Source: Brachypodium distachyon (taxonomy: Eukaryota > Streptophyta > Magnoliopsida > Poales > Poaceae). From it: 64,000 nucleotides of DNA. The stretch is taken from assembly GCF_000005505.3 (NCBI RefSeq), contig NC_016134.3:19828370-19892369 (forward strand), given 5' to 3'. A program made the position numbers and the translations under genes. Shown here piece by piece: positions 21,991-33,851 of this stretch (its first letter is position 1; every line of letters begins with the position of its first letter). Below the pieces are notes generated by a model. The model made no database searches and had not been told where the DNA came from. It was given only the letters and a program-made list of their open reading frames with translations.

Positions 21991-23950
21991 CCAGGGACTT
22001 ATTGGTGATTTTCTAAAAACTCCCGGGCCTTCTCGCGATTTTCCCGAGCCGATGCAGCTGCATCGGCTAGCTAAGACGGTTCCGCGCGAGCGCCGGCACG
22101 AGGTGGGCCAAAGATTGGGCCGCCTTCAGGCACGCCCGTTTTTTTTGTAGGCCGCTTTTCGGGCCGTTCCAGGTCGAGGTCCAGCTTGGCTTGATACCGG
22201 TTCCACCTTAGCGAAGACGATCGGACGGCTTGGGGCGACCGGGCGCCCTAGATCCGATGGGGGAAGTTCATCTTCTTCCTTGGTACTGGCCGAAAGGAGC
22301 CTGGGGGTCGTCCCTTCGCTTTTGCGGGCAGCAGACGTCACTCGAGGTGACACCGGCGAGGACATCATGCGGGGTCTTGCGGTAGGAAGCCCTCGACTGG
22401 TTCGGCCTGACTTGGGGCAAAAGGGATGCGTCTTTTGCTCTGTGTCTTGTCCTTCCCAAGGGCGATGTGTCGGCCTCGGGTTGGTCCAGCCTGGATGTCA
22501 AGGACGCTCCTTGGGCCTATAAAATGGAATCCAAAGCCACTGAGGATGTTCACACCATGCTTGTTTGATTTGCTCGGTGCCGAAGACGCGTTCGGCGGTG
22601 CCCGGCATTTCTTCGAGAGGTTGGTGTAGTAGGGAGCCCCGTAGGGGCATTAGACATCTCCTTAGCCACGACGGGGGCTAGGCCAGCCGATATGGGGTAG
22701 CGGCCAAAGCTTTGCATTGATGAGGTTTCGTGGGGATTCTGTGCACGCGAGGCCACTCGGACCTAGGCGCCGATTTTGTTTGCAATTGTTCCCGTGAGAA
22801 CTTTGTTCGCCCCGTGGCTCTCCCTGCTCGCGCCGAGGTGAAAGGAGCTTCACTGTGGGGCTTCACATGCCTTTAGGCGTCTGCCGGTTCCCTTGGGCAT
22901 TTCATCGAGCAGCTCGGACGTGTGTTGGGGGCGTCGAGACTTTGGTGTGCGAGGTGACGGCAGAGTGAAGCGGAAGCACGGGAGCGGGCGTGGTGAACCC
23001 TTCGCGAGCACGTGAGACGTAGCGCACATGACAACAGGCACGGTGGGCGCGGCGTGGTGAGCTCGTGCACGAGCGGTACGGCGGGCACGCGGCATGGTGT
23101 AGCGAGGCCTGATGCAAGGCGAGGTGCGGCACGCAGGCACGGCGGGCGCGTGGCGCAGCGAGCGCGGGCACACGCGGTGCAGTAGGCGCGCGACGCGGCG
23201 AGCTTGGCACACGCGGCATGGTGCAGCGAGGTGTGGCATGCGGGCACGACAGGCGCATGGGAGCGCACGGCACTACGAGCGTGGGCAACACGGCGCGGGC
23301 GTGGGCATGGAGCAGGAACGGGCATGCGCGACAAGGCGTTGGCAGGCGCGTGCGGCATGGCGCAAGCACACGCGGCGTGGAGCAGGACCGCGCTCGCGGG
23401 GCACGACAAGGACGCAGCTGGGCGCGAGCGTGCTTGGTGCGGCGCAAATGCGAGTGGCATGACGCATAAATGGGCATGACGGCACGACGCGGACACGGGC
23501 GAGCGTGCGAGGCAAGGCGCCGGGGCGCGAGGCGTGCCCCCGTCAGGCGATTCGTCGAGCACCCTGCAGGTGGCGGCGTCTCTCCTTCTTTCTTCTTCGC
23601 GTGGGCAGGCCGGACGAGAGAAGGGCCTGCGGCCCGGGGGTGAGGCTCCGTCTCCCTTTTTTTTGATGGGCTGGCCTGAGGTGGGCCTGCAGCCCGAGGA
23701 GCTTTGCTCCCCTCTTCCTTTGCTGCTCGCGTAGGCAGGCTGAGGGCCTTTCAGCCCAGGAGCTTGGCTCCCCCTTTTTTTACTAGACCGGTGGTTGTGC
23801 ACGCCTTGGCGACGTCTTTTGCCGTAGATTTTCCGTAGTCGCTTCCTTGGAATCTTTGCAACTCATACTAATCTCTTCGTGTCATCTTTTCTAGGCGAGT
23901 TTCATGTTCGCTTGGCGAGGTGGGTCTCTGGCAATCGCCTTTAATTTGGA
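21991..23950 (-). other. Gypsy 3' non-coding region with degenerate GC-rich motif field
   Basis: 22920-23530 is filled with irregular repeats of GCGGGCACG, GGCATG and GCGCGAGG-type motifs, giving long open frames on both strands. These frames are low-complexity (runs of Arg/Ala/His), with no domain, and I do not call them genes. 23570-23780 holds two similar CAGGC-GGCCTG-CAGCCC blocks. Confidence 0.5.
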
Positions 23951-23999
23951 CCTTTGAACCTTGGGCTCGTTATTGTCACGACCTTAGCTCCTGGAGCCA

Positions 24000-24740
24000 T
24001 GGTACCTTGCGACGGCCCCGAACCTTGGGTTCTCCACGCTAGCTCTTGGAGCTAGACTTTAGGCTCTTTGCCACGACCATGGCTTTTGGAGCGATGGTAT
24101 TTCGCGGCGGCCTCGAACCTTGGGTTCGTCATGCTAGCTCTTGGAGCTAGACTTTAAGTGGTACTTTCGTACCTTAGGCTCTTTGCCGCAACCATGGCCC
24201 TTGGAGCGATGGAATTTCGCGACAGCCTCGAACCTTGTGTTCACTGTGCTAGCTCTAGGAGCTAGACTTCAAGTGGTACTTTCGTACCGTAGGCTCTTTG
24301 CCGTGACCATGGCTCTTGGAGCGATGGTATTTCGCGGCGGCCTCGAACCTTGGGTTCGTCATGCTAGCTCTTGGAGCTAGACTTTAAGTGGTACTTTCGT
24401 ACCTTAGGCTCTTTGCCGCAACCATGGCCCTTGGAGCGATGGAATTTCGCGACAGCCTCGAACCTTGTGTTCGCTGTGCTAGCTCTTGGAGCTAGACTTC
24501 AAGTGGTACTTTCGTACCGTAGGCTCTTTTTCGCGGCCATGGCTCTTGGAGCGATGGTATTTCGCGGCGGCCTCGAACCTTGGGTTCGTAATGCTAACTC
24601 TTGAAGTTAGACTTTTTAGTGGTACTTTTTTTTTACCTTCGGCTCTTTGCCGCGACCATGGCTCTTGGAGTTATGATACTTTGCGACGGCCTTTGAGTCT
24701 TGAGCCTTCAAACCTAACTCTTGGAGTTAAGGTTTTTGTC
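24000..24740 (-). repeat. 115-bp tandem array with 230-bp higher order
   Basis: GCTAGCTC or its variant occurs at 24038, 24133, 24248, 24363, 24478, 24593 and 24713; the spacing is 115 bp in the centre. Alternate units share TTCGCGACAGCCTCGAACC versus TTCGCGGCGGCCTCGAACC, so a 230-bp unit has been duplicated. Each unit contains the palindrome AGCTCTTGGAGCT. Confidence 0.9.
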
Positions 24741-27700
24741 GTAGAAACAAACCTTGAACCTTGGGCTCTTCAGTGTTGCTCACACGCTTCGTTACCCATG
24801 TTGCAAGTAAGATAGGAGGTGTGGATTTTTTATCACCGAGATGATTGCACCCCGACTTGGTGGGGGTTAGGGTTTCCTTTTGTTCAAGGACCATCTCGAT
24901 ATAGTCCAATTCTCTCGGGATGCAGACTTTTGTTGACCACAATCTTGGTGGTATCTCGCCCCAAAGGAATCGAGGTCTTGTTTGTCGAGGTATTTGTTCA
25001 ACGGAGTCCAATCGCATCGAAGCAAGGACCTTGATTGTCTGGCAACCTTGGAGGTGAGCCCCCCTAGCGAATCTTGGCAAGATTCCCTTGTTTTGTATGT
25101 TGACATCGTGACTTGGTTAGGCACCATGTGACAGGTTTTGTTTGCGCTTGGCAATCCAGTCAAAGATGGCGTTTCAACCATGTCACCAAAGCCTTTGCAA
25201 GAAGGCGATGCCCTTTGTGGCGTTCGAGTTATTGACGCTCTCAGGCACAAAGCTTGAGCTTGTTTGCCTATCTTTGGTGAGCTTTTCTGCATTCTCTTGC
25301 TTTGTCCACCTTTGGTGAATATTTTGACACCATACTTGTCTTCTTTTCCAGGTACCGTGATAGTTGTATCCGGTGTTTCTAGAGTTGACATTGGTGCTGA
25401 CGAAAAAAGGAGGAGGCCTTGGGCTCTCTCCAAGGCATGTAGGGTGCCATGGGCTACCCACTCCAAGATCGAGACTTGGTGAGTGGCTTTCTTGCTTCAA
25501 ACTCTTGTTGTTGAGTCATGAAGTCTTAGCATGCGCCTTTAACCTTTGGAAGGTCCGACGCTTGCTGGAGGTTGTAACCTCGTCGCACTTTCGAGCCCTA
25601 AGGTTGTGATGACCTTGTTGGGCGAGGAAGTTCCTCGAGAGTACGGTGGTACTCAATGGTCCAAAATTCCTCACTTTGTGATGAGTTTCCAACCTCACCC
25701 TTCCGGAGGGTATTTGGGAGGTATGAGCTTATGTCGTCCTTGGAGTCGACAAGTCACCTCTAATGCTTGCATATGTGCTTTGCAGATTGTCCTTTTGACA
25801 TAGCCTTATGACTTGCGTGTAGCTTGCCATATGCCTGCAATGCATCCATTTGTTTCGTTCCATGTATCGCTGTGTTGTTAACATTAACGAAAATGTTAAC
25901 TTTAGCTCAACATGTGTTTGTGAGTACTACATTTCTTCCTTTGTGGAATATTATGTTTCCTCGAGTTTATACAGCTCGCGATCGATCGCTATTACTCGCA
26001 CATTATGCTTTCAATTGCTGTCGCCGTTGGGATACGACTCGGCTTCGGTGCCTTAGGTCATGGATCCTGGTACCCTTGCGAATGTCGCTATCGATATGCC
26101 GGTAGTGATCCGGACATTTCGACCTGCCGTTCGGGAAATTTCATGCGGAATTTTCCCTCTTCGGACTTCAGGAAGCTATGCTTTCCCGCGATTATTATGG
26201 AGCCTTAACTCGGTTACTATCACACAGGCCCGTGCGCGACGTCTCGCACACGGATAGCATGGTTCTCCGAGGTAAGTAAGCTCATGCATAACTCGCTTAT
26301 TTACGGTTCTCCTTAAATGCGTTTTAAGGAGCTTCCGGCCCTCGAGGGACTTGGTTCTGCTTGGTGAATGGCCTCGGGGCACACTAGGATCCACCAAGGA
26401 ACAGGTTGCCAATGAGGCAATTATGTCCGGAGACATTTAGGGAGATGCTTTGGGCCAACGTAGGCCTCCTAGCATTCCTTGGCGAGCGGCACTGGGGCAA
26501 CAACTCTTTTTGAGGATGATTTTCCTTTCGGGGGGTGCCGCTTGATAAGGTTCTCCTCTGCGGTGATGCCGCATGGAAAATACCTAGGCCGGTGTAGGCT
26601 TCCCATGATAAGTTTGGAGAGTGACACTTGGGCAGCAACTCCCCACGAGGAGGATTAACCTTTCGCGGCGATGCCACGTGACAAGGTTTTCCCTTTCGAC
26701 GGCGGTGAGCCTCATTTGAGTGCCCACACATGCCAAGGTAACACTTATGACAATGTGCTACCTTATTTTTTCCAAGGATGATTGTGCTCACATCCCTTTC
26801 CCGTCCTTTTTGAGGAGATGGCCTCGAGGGTGCTTATAATCCCTTGGCGAAGATGGCTGGCTTGGCACTTATACTCGCTCGAAGGGTCGTTGGGCATCCT
26901 TGGTTACTTCGGCCTTTTTAGGCATTGAAGTGGCTGCTCGTTGCCGACTCCAGGCATTGGTGAGGAGTTAACCCTTTATGCTTTTAGGATGGCACGCGTG
27001 CTCTCTTTATGTCCCTCTTGGCCGCGATGCGGCAAGGTACTTCTCACTTAGGGCCGAGCTCGTGCTAGAGCTTCGGGTCGAGGTCTTCTCGGAGGAGAAT
27101 CGTTCTCGTACCCTTGTTTTGTATAAGCGAGTTGCACTCTGCTTATAAGTGGCATGCTTCATGAGGTCTCTGTCGGCAGTTTCCTCAATTTGATGCTCTT
27201 CATTTTTCGCGAAGGCGAGGGCGGTGGTTTTTTGGAGCCCTTTCCTCTTGAAGTGAGCGCATGACGCTCGACTTCGACCGAGAGCATTGCTTTTACTCCT
27301 ATGCACCAAAAATGACGGTGTTCGGCCCTGTGGAGTGGCTTGCAAAGGTGCGTATTCCTCACACCACACCCTTGACGAGCCTATTGGCTCGCATTCCTCC
27401 TTGCTTATCATACTTTTGTCTGCTTGGCGAAGCCCCCTAGAGGGCGAGTCCGTTGGCTCTTTTGACTACGCCGTTTGTCTTTAGATAAGTCATGGAGGTG
27501 AAGTATACTTTTATCTTCCAGATGGTCGCAGAATTTTATGAATTCCTTGGAGTCTAGTTCTTGCGGGACATCATTTTGGCGAAATGACATTTTTCCCGGA
27601 ACTTTTGGATGACTTGCGACACAAATTCTTCAGGGAAGCGTTTATGCCTTGATCTTCTCGGAGAAGTGGCGATTGATTATCCTGTCACCATGACATGTCT

Positions 27701-27767
27701 CTAGCCCCCGTTGCATGCGAGGGGAGGGCCCGAGAAGGTCCGTTCCCTTGCGGGAAAATAGCCATTT
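24741..27767 (-). other. Gypsy 3' non-coding region, right part
   Basis: No conserved protein in any frame. 26440-26720 has two related ~135-bp blocks (GTAGGC(C/T)TCC, GGGCA(A/G)CAACTC, GCGATGCC). The rest is unannotated internal sequence of the element. Confidence 0.45.
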
Positions 27768-28140
27768 CGTCGAGCTATATTTTTTGAATAGGTTCGGTCG
27801 ACCCTATGGGCACGACTTAGTCCTATGTTAGGAGGGGCTTCGAGGGGGTCATTAGCCAAGTGCTTGGGCCGAGCTCGTCTTCCCAAGTCACTTATAGCGA
27901 GAGATTTTTCGGGGCCGTCTTGGACTTGGGCCGAACTCGTCTTCCCAAGTAGCGAGGTTAGGATACCCTCAAGACTTTAACTCGATCCCTCTACTTCGAG
28001 TCCAGACCGTACTAGACGGCCCGGAACCTCGAAATTAGGCCTCCCAAGGTGCGTCCCCGAGGTCGAGTTGAGACTTGGCTCGACCCAAGCACTCGAGAGC
28101 AGGCCCCTTGGGATGCTCTAGCCCTCTCCCCTTGGGTTTG
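27768..28140 (-). repeat. Diverged LTR-like fragment inside the gypsy element
   Basis: It aligns with the central part of both LTRs (20649-20955): AATAGGTTCGGTCGACCCT, CTATGTTAGGA, GGCTTCGAGGG, GCTTGGGCCGAGC, GAGGTTAGGATACCCTC and CTCTAGCCCTCTCCCCTTG occur in the same order and orientation. Divergence from the two LTRs is much greater than between them. It takes the place where integrase should follow the second RNase H. Confidence 0.85.
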
Positions 28141-28188
28141 AGCTTTGCATCATCGTTGGCCGATAGGACCTCTAGTGCAAAGCTTTTG

Positions 28189-30501
28189 TCATGGTTGCGC
28201 TTGGCGCAAGATGGTTGCCGCATATTCCCGAATAGACCTTGGGTAGGGGTTTGGCTCCTTGGTCGAGGGCATGCATTTAAGCAAAGCGGCGACACCCTTC
28301 TTGTGTGGGGCGCCGTCGAGGAGGACGTACATCTTGACTTTTGCGAGCAGAGTTTTGGCGCTCGGGCCTTCCGCTTCTTCGTCCACCTCGCCTTTCAAGG
28401 CGCGGATAATCGGTGTCATCCAAGAAGGTGGAGTGTCGATGACTATGCTGGTCTTTGAAGCATCGTCAAAGGCGTCGGCTTCTTCCTTTATGGATGGGGC
28501 GCGGATTACTTCGAAGAATGCACCGGGTGGCAGCGGTTCTTTGGAACCGGCCGTTCGGGCTAACCTGTCGGCCAGGTGATTTTCTCCTCGTGGAATGCGT
28601 CGCGCCTCCATACCCAGGAAATACCGTTCCATCTTGCGAAGTTCTTCGATATATTTCTTCATCCTTTCATCAAGGCATTGATATGACTTGCCCATTTGGT
28701 TTATCACCAGTTGGGAGTCTCCTTGGATGAGAAGGCGTCGAACTCCCATGGACTTGGCCAGTCGAAGCCCGAGAAGGAGCGCCTCATGTTCTGCCATGTT
28801 GTTGGTGGTATTAAAGTCAAGGTGGGAGGCGTACTCCAAAATTTTGCCTTCGGGGTTGATGAGCACGACTCCAGCCCCCGCACCGTCGAGGCGCTTGGAG
28901 CCATCAAACCTTATTATCAAATGTGGTTCGGGGGGCTTGGTCTTAGAAGTGATTTCTTCGGGCAGGGCTAGTGGAGCGTGCCACTCGGCCACAAAATCAG
29001 TCAGGACCTGGAATTTTATGGCCGTTCTCGCTGTGAGTTCCAACGAGAAGGGGGCCAATTCCGTTGCCCATTTGGCGATTCTTCCGGTGGCCTCCTTATT
29101 GCCGAAGACTTCCTTGAGTGGGAAGGTAGTTGGCACCATGATGGTGTGGCCCATGAAATGACGGAGTTTTCGAAAGGCCATGAGGAGGGCGTATGCGATC
29201 TTCTCGATCTGGGTGTATCGACCCTTTGCTCCTCCCAAGGCTTCGCTCACGTAATATACCAGGCGTTGTGACCCGTCTTCCTCCTTCACGAGTGCTGCGC
29301 TTACGGCGACCGGGGTCGCGGCAAGGTACAGGAGCAAGGGCTCCCCCTGCTTTGGGATCGTGAGAAGCAGAGGGGTCGACAAATAGGTCTTGAGATCTTC
29401 GAAGGCCCTTTGAGCTTCGTCGGTCCACTCAAAGTTGTCGAGGCTTCTCAAAGCTTTGAAAAAAGGAAGACCCTTCTCGGCTGACCGAGCGACGAATCGT
29501 CCCAAGGCCGCCATTCTTCCCGCTAGGCGCTGCACATCTTTGACGGAGCGAGGAGGCTCCATTTCCATGATGGCCCGGATTTGATCCGGGTTGGCCTCAA
29601 TCCCTCGTTGAGAGACGAGGAAGCCCAAGAGTTTTCCTCCTCGAACTCTGAATGCGCACTTCTTCGGATTGAGCTTTACGCCGTACTTGCGGAGATTGTC
29701 GAAGGTTTCCTGTAGATCCTAAGGATGGGTCTTCGCAACTTGACTTTTGATGACGGTGTCGTCAACGTAGACTTCGGTGTTTCTCCCCAATTGTTCTTTG
29801 AGGATGAGGCTGACGCGGCGTTGGAAAGTCGCGCCGGCGTTCCTCAATCCAAAAGGCATTCTGTGGTAGCAGAAGGTGCCGACGGGAGTGATGAAGCTGG
29901 GATTTTCCTCGTCTTCCTTGGCCATGTGGACTTGGTGATACCCTGAATAGGCGTCCAAGAAGCTCAACCTTTCGCATCCCGCCGTGGAGTCGACCAGTTG
30001 GTCGATCCGAGGGAGCGGATAGTCGTCCTTGGGACATGCCTTGTTCAGGTCGGTGAAGTTGACACACATTCGCCACTTGGCGTTGGTTTTCTTTACCAAG
30101 ACTGGATTGGCCAACCACTCGGGATGCCAAAGTTCACGGATAAGCCCGGCGTTAGAGAGTTTAGCGATTTCCATTTTGATGACTTCGCTTCGCTCGGTGG
30201 AGAGTTTCCGAAGCTTCTGCTTCACGGGAGCTTTGTCGGATCTCACGGCGAGGCGATGTTCCATGAAGTCACGCGGGACTCCTCCCATGTCGGAAGGTGA
30301 CCAAGTGAAGAGGTCTGAATTCTTCCAAAGTAGGCCGACAAGTTCTTCCTCGAGTTTACTCGGGAGGTCGGCTCCAATCTTCTTCGTGCGTGTGGCGTCA
30401 TCTTGGGAGATGCGTACTTCCTTGAGCTCTCCCTCGGGGAGAGGCTTGGGGATGTAGCGCTCCTGAGAATTGGTTTCGGATGCTCCCGTGCTCGAAAGCA
30501 A
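28189..30501 (-). pseudogene. Gypsy pol: RT, RNase H and archaeal-type RNase H
   Basis: From 30501 the protein has the RT palm motifs RMCVNFTDLNKACPKD, SFLDAYSGYHQ and the catalytic YVDD (as VYVDDTVIKS). One in-frame TAG at 29719-29721 then interrupts it. The same frame continues with KLNPKKCAFRV, GFLVSQRGIEANP, the RNase H part (WTDEAQRAFEDLK) and a second RNase [39 protein letters not shown] and ENHLADRLA. The C-terminus starts to resemble the integrase zinc-binding end (YVLLDGAPHKKGVA) but breaks off at 28189. Dual RNase H defines the Tat lineage. The enzyme would copy the element's RNA in particles; this copy needs read-through of a stop and lacks integrase. Confidence 0.9.
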
Positions 30502-30534
30502 GTTAATACTCTTGGATGATTCTCCCTTTTCGGC

Positions 30535-31278
30535 TCACTTGGTCTCATGGCGGTAAAGTGTCTTCCTATCTGAAGATTGCTCGCCGCGGACCGTTATCAC
30601 GCCCTTCAGGCCTAGGATCTTCATGCACAATAAATTGTTGTGGATGGCGGCACAAAGACGGTTTAGCGTCGTCCTCCCGAGGATGGCGTTGAAAGAAGCC
30701 TCCATATCCACCACGTCGAAGCGTACGAGCTCGGCTCGATGATTTATGGCGTCTCCGAAGGTCGTGAGGAGCTCAATTTGTCCAAGCGGCTGAATGGGCT
30801 TCCCCGGTACGAAACCGGTGAGGGGATAAAGGGATGGCTGAAGCGAGCCGTTCTTGTATCCCCCCGTGGCTCCATTAGCTTCTTTAATGTGCTCAGATAT
30901 AGGATGTCGGCGGAGCTTCCGCCCGTCCACAAGAATCTTCTTGAGCTCACAATTGGCGACGATCGCCGTCACAAAGAGGGCGTCGTCATGTGGGAAGCGT
31001 ATCCCCTTAGCGTCTTCTTCGATGAAGGCAATTGGCATGCTCGCCCACTTAGGTGGTGGTGTCGGGGTGAAGGTTTCCACGACATTGACTTCGCGAGCGT
31101 ACTCCTTGTGCTGTCGCTTTGATCCTCGTCCCGTTGTGGAGCCCCCGAGTATCACTCCGACGTGATGTGCGGGTTCCTGGAACGGGAGGTTGTCTTCCTT
31201 GGGTGCTGGGTCAGCGACAAGGACGTTGGCGGGGCGCGGAGCCTCGGCTGTCTTCTCATCCTTGCGCCGGGCTTGCAT
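30535..31278 (-). pseudogene. Gypsy protease region
   Basis: Aspartic-protease part of the polyprotein. The catalytic segment should follow KKILVD; here an extra G in a G run (about 30928) moves the DGGSSADILYLSTLKK-type core into the neighbouring frame, and the first frame resumes at GFVPGKPIQPLGQIEL and NAILGRTTLNRL. The conserved flap and tail are present. The active-site window is therefore out of frame with both sides, which inactivates it unless frameshifting occurs twice. Confidence 0.75.
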
Positions 31279-32957
31279 TCGCGCCTGGAACTCTTTGCGG
31301 GCCGTGATGAGTGTGTTGCACTCTTCGATGCTATGGCTTGCCGAGTTGTGGATGAGGCACCTTCCAGCTCCTCCCTCGGTCGGACGAGGTGGCTTGTTGG
31401 GTTGCCAAGTTTTTTGGGGTGGTGCTTGTCCTTCGAAGGCGAAGATTTTCCGGGCTTAGTCACCGGCGCCCTTTTTCCCCCACCTCCTCTTCTTCTTGGA
31501 AGATGAAGCGGGCGCAGGGGGTTTGTCGGACGAGGGAGTTCCTTCGGGAGCGGCGCGTGGCGCGTCCTTCTTGGCGATGTCCCCGTCTTCACCCCGGGCG
31601 TATTCTTGCAAGATTCGATAAAGCTCTTCGGTCGTCTTCGGCGGGTTACGACTTAGGGCCCAATTCACTTCTACTTGGAGAAGACCTTGCATGCATGCGT
31701 CGATCACGGTGGTCGACGGCGGGTGGCGATTTGGCTTCGCACCTTCGCAAAGCGATGGAAGAAGCTTCAGAGGGATTCTCCCGGCTTTTGTTTCATGGCG
31801 TATAGCTCGTGAGCCTGCACGGTTTCTTTGAAGTTCCCTTGAAAGTTGGTGATGAAGACCTCTTGGAGGCGTTCCCATGAGTGCATGGAGTTCTTCCGTA
31901 GGTTGTAAAACCAAGTTTGCGCCATTCCGGTGAGCGCGAGCGGAAAGAGGTTGCACATCTCGACGGGTCCTCCCCCGGTGGCCCGTATGGCGGTGGAGTA
32001 GACATCCAAGAATTGAAGAGGATTTGACTCCCCGTCGTACGACCGTATCGTGGGCGGCTTGAACCTTGGCAGAAAAGGCATGTCTTGGATCTCCCGAGTG
32101 AGTGGGTTGCAAGTCGGCCGATTCTTTTGGTTCCTTCGATGGCGAGGTCCTCCCTCATCGCTTTCGTCGCTAGAGGGGTCGCTTGGAGAATGATCTCGAC
32201 ATTTTTTGGGAGGGTCGGAGCGTCGACGGGAATTCCTTTCGCCGTCGGTGCGGGCTCCGGATTCCGCCACTTGCTCGTTCCCATGCACGCTAGGGTCTAG
32301 TTACTCGCGAGGCACAGCTTGAGGTGGTACCTGGTGGGCGCCTTGTTCGACCCTGGCGGGGGGAGCAAGGGGCGCTTGCGGGGCACTCGCAAAGCGAGGT
32401 TGATGTTGAGGGTGTGCGATTTGGAGAGCGCCTTGTGGCGGAAGCCTTCAATAAGGATGATACCAAGGAGCTCCTTGGGCGATCGCGGCGAGCGCCAGTG
32501 GAGGTAATCCCGGGTTGGAGGGGTCGTAGGCCGGGACTCCTTGGTTTTCTGGCGCGGATCCTCCCGACGCCACATGGTTTCCTCTTGTAGGTTCCGAGGG
32601 CAGGGTTACCACCGGTTGTAGGGTAGGTGGCACGAAGCCCATCGAGCGAGGCATGCCGAGTTTCGTATCCCCTGCGGGGGCGGCAATCGTAGGCAGCTCG
32701 CTGATCCTTGCCACTACGTTGGTAAGTGTCGAGGGACCGCCTACGACGGTTTCGAGCACCTCGGTTCCTTCCGGGACGGCCGGTAGTGAAGGGGTGACCA
32801 CGACTTCCGTAGTGGCGACCAAGCTTGCGGCGGTGTCCGGATTGGTGATGTTTCCTTCTTCCTCGGGAGCCCCCGAGGCACTTGCTTTCTTCGTTTGCAA
32901 CCGTGTAGACTTCGCGGCAAGTTGGGCACCCGATGAAGTAGGCTTCGTCGGGGCCAT
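31279..32957 (-). pseudogene. Gypsy gag
   Basis: ATG 32957 (MAPTKPTSSG) opens a low-complexity N-terminal region that ends near 32448. The retrotransposon-gag domain follows in another frame (about 32290-31770), with MPFLPRFKPPTIRSYDGE, PLALTGMAQTWFYNL and SWERLQEVF. A further shift near 31770-31850 leads to the linker and a basic SSKKKRRWGKKG end at 31456. A short C-x8-C-like patch (about 31340) precedes the protease. At least two frameshifts disrupt the protein. Gag would build the particle. Confidence 0.75.
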
Positions 32958-32981
32958 TAATTCTTCAATTGCGGCGAGGGT

Positions 32982-32999
32982 TCCCCACGATCGGCGCCA
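32982..32999 (-). promoter_or_regulatory. Primer-binding site, tRNA-Asp type
   Basis: One base inside the 5' LTR the minus strand reads TGGCGCCGATCGTGGGGA. The TGGCGCCG...GGGGA pattern is the usual tRNA-Asp primer site of many plant gypsy elements, here with mismatches in the middle. Confidence 0.7.
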
Positions 33000-33000
33000 C

Positions 33001-33851
33001 TGTTGTTGTTCTCGACAACAATTAGAGTAAGGGGTGCCAATGCTCGATGGCACAAGTGCGGGTATAAATATAGGGCGTGTACGCCGGCCTTATAGCGAAG
33101 GTCGCCGTACACTCGGACAAGTTGACACGTCGATACTTTTTGAATAGGTTCGGTCGACCCTGCGGGTGCGACTTAATCCTATGTTAGGAAAGGCTTCGAG
33201 GGTGTTGTTAGCCGAGGGCTTGGGCCGAGCGGATCTTCTCAAGACACCTTTTGGCGAGAGGTTCGTCGGAGCCGCCTCGTACTTGGAACGAACGCGTATT
33301 TCCAAGTATCGAGGTTAGGATACCCTCAGAACTCAAACCCAACCCCTTCTCCTTCGAGTCCGGGCCGAACGCGTCTTCCCAGATCTCGAAACTAGAGCTC
33401 TTTGCAAGAGGCTCTAGCCCTCTCCCCTTGAGTTTATTCAAGTTGAGAGTGAATGATACATGCCCCCATTGGGGGGTATTTCTAGCCTAGGGGTCCATAA
33501 CAAAAGACCATGGCTCTCCTTGAGGGAGAGAGAAAAGTGGGGGCAAAGTGGTAAAAATAACTTCTTTGGTTCATAGCTTTTGTGTGCACCATGGGGGAAA
33601 AGAGGGGCTTGGTCCATGGTCCACCATGGACTAATGGCCCCCTCCTCACACCTTTCTTGCCCCTACTCTAACTCATTTGACCCTTTGACCATGGCATGAG
33701 AGGCTTTGAATTGTTAACTTGTCTTCCTTTGCCACATAGGATTGATTGCGCCACGTGGGCGTCTTGACTCATGCTCGGGAAATGTTGACTTGGTCGTCAC
33801 AACGTAGGATTTACGGCCCGGCCCATTTAACGATTTTATTTTACTACAACA
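33001..33851 (-). repeat. Gypsy 5' LTR (851 bp)
   Basis: Partner of 20521-21372. The TATAAATA of the 3' LTR is TAGAAATA here (33484-33477), so the promoter of the copy that should drive transcription looks damaged. Confidence 0.9.

Larger units (their letters stand above)
20521..33851 (-). mobile_element. Tat-lineage Ty3/gypsy element, 13.3 kb, integrase-less
   Basis: LTRs at 20521-21372 and 33001-33851 begin TGTTGTTG and end ACTACAACA. The target duplication CGTAT is at 20516-20520 and 33852-33856. Coding runs on the minus strand: gag (32957 down to 31279), protease, RT, RNase H and a second, archaeal-type RNase H, the hallmark of the Tat lineage. Integrase is absent after 28189, where a diverged LTR-like fragment lies. 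About 6.4 kb of non-coding, repeat-rich DNA precedes the 3' LTR. By eye the LTRs differ at roughly 40 of 851 sites, so the insertion is not very recent. The element would need integrase supplied in trans. Confidence 0.9.

Noticed and set aside
22850..23802. Long open frames on both strands (up to about 310 codons)
   Set aside because: Low-complexity Arg/Ala/His/Cys-rich translations caused by degenerate GC-rich repeats inside the gypsy element; no domain.
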